This document shows, piece after piece, positions 62,901-64,000 of a DNA stretch of 64,000 bases. The notes beneath the pieces were generated by a model. The model did not search any database, was not told the DNA's origin, and saw only the letters and a program-made list of their open reading frames with translations. The stretch's first letter is position 1. The number at the start of each line of letters is the position of its first letter. Position numbers and translations under genes: made by a program. This DNA comes from an uncultured Mediterranea sp. (GTDB taxonomy: Bacteria > Bacteroidota > Bacteroidia > Bacteroidales > Bacteroidaceae), in contig NZ_CABUOL010000005.1 of the NCBI RefSeq assembly GCF_902493215.1, positions 138,938-202,937 of the forward strand. Direction: 5' to 3'.

Positions 62901-63950
62901 GCCAAGTTGATGAGTATCATGCCTGAATAAGTCATCAACAATATGAGCATTTTTCAATTCCTGTCCAGATGTCTGACTATTTAGATATTGGTTAAGCAGT
63001 ATTTCTGCTTGGGTCTTATCCATGCAACCATCATTGTAGTAATCAAACATTTCTTTTGACAGAACTCCAAGCATCATTTTGTTGCTTGTGTAGTCAAATG
63101 ACCCAGAATAGTCGTAAGCCTGATACTTGCGTGACTGCTGATGCTTGATAAACAATTGCTCCATTATGCAGTCCATAGCCGCAATATTGTTGTGAGGAAG
63201 TTCGTTACCTTGTAGATATTGTCCAATAAGGATGGTTAGCAACATGGGGTTTTCTTTCATACGATCAACGTCATGTAACAACCTCAACTTAGCAGATAGG
63301 AACTCTGCTGTCCTCTTTGTATTGCGAACCAGACCATTATAATGATTCACGCATTTCTTCACAAGTTCATCTTGCTGTAGTGCAGACAATGGTGCGATTG
63401 TATATGTGTCGCTTGTACTGAAGGGAGAATTGATATTCGCAATGCCATATTCCCTACTTGAAAAAATGGCTAGTAAATTACCTGCTTCTGTTTCCGCCTT
63501 AACTTTACGAATAATTCTATCTGCTTGTAAGGACTCATCACCCCATTCATCTATTCCATCAGCTATTAATAGTATCTTTTGTTGCTCAAATGCATATTCC
63601 ACGTAATAGCTGTTTTTCTCCCATAACTTACTTTCCTGAAACCAATTCCGAATAATGCTCTTTATATCACTATCGCAATTCCTTGCCATATATGAAAATG
63701 GCATCCATACAGGTAAGTAGCCGTCATAGATATCCATTTTTCCTTTTAGCAGTTGTAAGGTAAGATGCTTTAGTAAAGAAGACTTGCCTGAGCCGGGACC
63801 TCCTACAATGAGTAATATACTCCTGCTAGGATTCAATATAGTTGATGCAGAGATTCTAATTTCTCTATTGCTCGTTTTATTCAGTTGGCTATAGAATTCT
63901 TTAAGATATTGCTCACTATATTCTTGAATATCACTATATTTTTTAGGTAT
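59952..63950 (-). CDS. NACHT-domain P-loop NTPase, 5' end uncertain
   Basis: About 1294 residues follow the first usable start (TTG at 63836), and coding-like sequence continues upstream in frame to a stop at 63951-63953 without ATG or GTG. A NACHT/STAND NTPase domain comes first: Walker A GGPGSGKS, then QKILLIADGIDEWGDE (Walker B with extra acidic residues), SSREYGI and a long helical NACHT-associated region. The remaining 900 residues are helical HEAT/ARM-like sequence, probably the sensor. No N-terminal effector is in view. Bacterial NACHT proteins are known as anti-phage defence genes, so that role is likely by family. The gene is far more AT-rich than its neighbours, indicating horizontal transfer. 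The true start may lie beyond 64000 or be lost by a frameshift. Confidence 0.8.
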   Translation of the reverse strand: MPKKYSDIQEYSEQYLKEFYSQLNKTSNREIRISASTILNPSRSILLIVGGPGSGKSSLLKHLTLQLLKGKMDIYDGYLPVWMPFSYMARNCDSDIKSIIRNWFQESKLWEKNSYYVEYAFEQQKILLIADGIDEWGDESLQADRIIRKVKAETEAGNLLAIFSSREYGIANINSPFSTSDTYTIAPLSALQQDELVKKCVNHYNGLVRNTKRTAEFLSAKLRLLHDVDRMKENPMLLTILIGQYLQGNELPHNNIAAMDCIMEQLFIKHQQSRKYQAYDYSGSFDYTSNKMMLGVLSKEMFDYYNDGCMDKTQAEILLNQYLNSQTSGQELKNAHIVDDLFRHDTHQLGIIEERIGSRISFINRQLQEFMAAKYLSVDIDRAKAFIQDNVSNIGLHQVILFLFEMIPASTFVGLYNILKPIKANDYRDYYLYKLKLEILVRSVKAPKYFLLEEVEEYIHKIEWDSDYDTKHQLLEILLDGLYNSLLRNRIENFLSRYIPSAHIYHDTRLSGLMQVTDLTEEERQFIVLTVINGDVNNKILASEVIRKHITNDEKLLEIINSYLTSSTLPEVIAFFIRSVIVDGIDVDKENELVRKVVTGDIYTHFYQIEFSLFKGESVSPDEILELVSELPFSIQEEANRLLQQYFPDDDVVMQKALISVSAPYRERSSISKDIAWKYLLTCWINHPNVIKAIKIELNNKYPFSIGNKYDLWKIIQRQKISPDLLQTITEWAVNRDKDHFKWDAESLIINTIVNDSRIKAKLLEALEEMKSYQHIVVHPLIKNWIQDADVIEKLQRCLDEMPLNQSSWISGYTYEIYQGNDERIKAYLDKCINDADKGIMKNLAVSVYIEHYKEEFEEKYIPRILNGEIPMSDHILGSKWGILEAIIQNYSERQDVKEFLNNYYSEDYKFAGLIIAKYHSSELASRMLRKWFHMDTRLRLMMIHKISNLPSIDEYLEGVLHLFKQEGNAYVLCDMVLCLVGHLKRTGRDSDAFKVAEEVFNTAQLTTECTYKIRFCIYLMYHKLDEYVQLNLSTGSKEYEFAQTHIFYNDSPYIEKTIVDEADYLLADDMANLKKIVKEDKRIYLYIVFFSKYINPTSDAARIIVKYLNENKDKIDDANILLFLMKVGNQKQLLKELAIANIDTKNSEMSATLAQIIVTEFNNDEEIKQLLKLEDWKWNYDSFNRISINCSLNTNVERLKEIYNEARDNKYELTYYYASYNFIFSMMDKNKVVEKLKYYLTQLQDTFVYRMIVAPLSVRLQRDKATADKLYEELLQTEDPRIRVGFYSILSSAGVKSVELKDWREHQYQHLDEYGHDIVLNRDRKLIVIVQ

Positions 63951-64000
63951 TTATATACCAATTTACACTAATCTTATAAAATAATCTGCATTTAATTTGC

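Noticed and set aside
1..64000. CRISPR array
   Set aside because: The only regular short repeats (9518-9655 and 22617-22682) have 22-23-base periods with spacers of 7-8 bases, far too short, and no cas genes are present.

Overview
The window looks like a chromosomal segment of a Bacteroidales species of the Bacteroides/Phocaeicola type. Evidence: promoters of the Bacteroidetes form (TAnnTTTG near -7, often with TTTG about 19 bases upstream) sit before most transcription units on both strands. Gene content also fits: Na+-NQR, a TonB-dependent receptor with a carboxypeptidase-regulatory N-terminus, a DUF5686 protein, a BspA-like leucine-rich lipoprotein, a BlaI/M56 pair and many lipoproteins. 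No genus can be fixed from the sequence alone.
Layout. 1-6.4 kb: start of nqrB and all of nqrA, a PepC/bleomycin-hydrolase-like peptidase, a BamA/TamA-like barrel and a carboxyltransferase with an unusual C-terminus. 6.5-16.5 kb: M16 peptidase followed by a 23-base tandem repeat array, TRIC-family channel, divergent WecB-like epimerase, DUF5686 protein, rarA, D-2-hydroxyacid dehydrogenase. 16.6-22.3 kb: a surface locus on the minus strand (TonB receptor, large lipoprotein, lipoprotein nuclease). 22.6-30.7 kb: a 22-base repeat array, ettA, tRNA-Lys, small lipoprotein, OMP, ppk-ppx, glycosyltransferase, HicB-like protein. 30.9-36.3 kb: map, a secreted HExxH protein, rmuC, xpt and an NCS2 purine permease. 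36.3-41.8 kb: a LuxR regulator divergent from a DUF1349 protein across one palindrome, blaI-M56, antiporter. 41.9-58.4 kb: mostly housekeeping (lepA, mntH, yebC, pheT, lipB, rsmG, gcvP) with small accessory genes. 58.5-64 kb: NUDIX gene, then a compositional break into an AT-rich region with a gene-poor stretch and a 1.3k-residue NACHT NTPase.
How genes work together. ppk and ppx make and degrade polyphosphate. xpt and the permease salvage xanthine. pheT-yebC-TSCPD form one transcription unit with a one-base stop/start overlap. BlaI and the M56 protein form a signal-responsive repressor pair with candidate operators. The TonB receptor, its downstream lipoprotein and the nuclease could form a nucleic-acid scavenging locus (inference).
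Most unusual parts: (1) the NACHT NTPase at the right edge, whose coding frame runs about 38 codons upstream of the first usable start without any ATG and meets another open frame at an A6 run, suggesting a frameshift, decay, or overlap with a gene outside the window; (2) two intergenic arrays of near-palindromic units with exact 22- and 23-base periods; (3) enzymes with altered catalytic positions (WecB-like epimerase, carboxyltransferase); (4) a perfect 20-base palindrome holding both divergent -7 elements.
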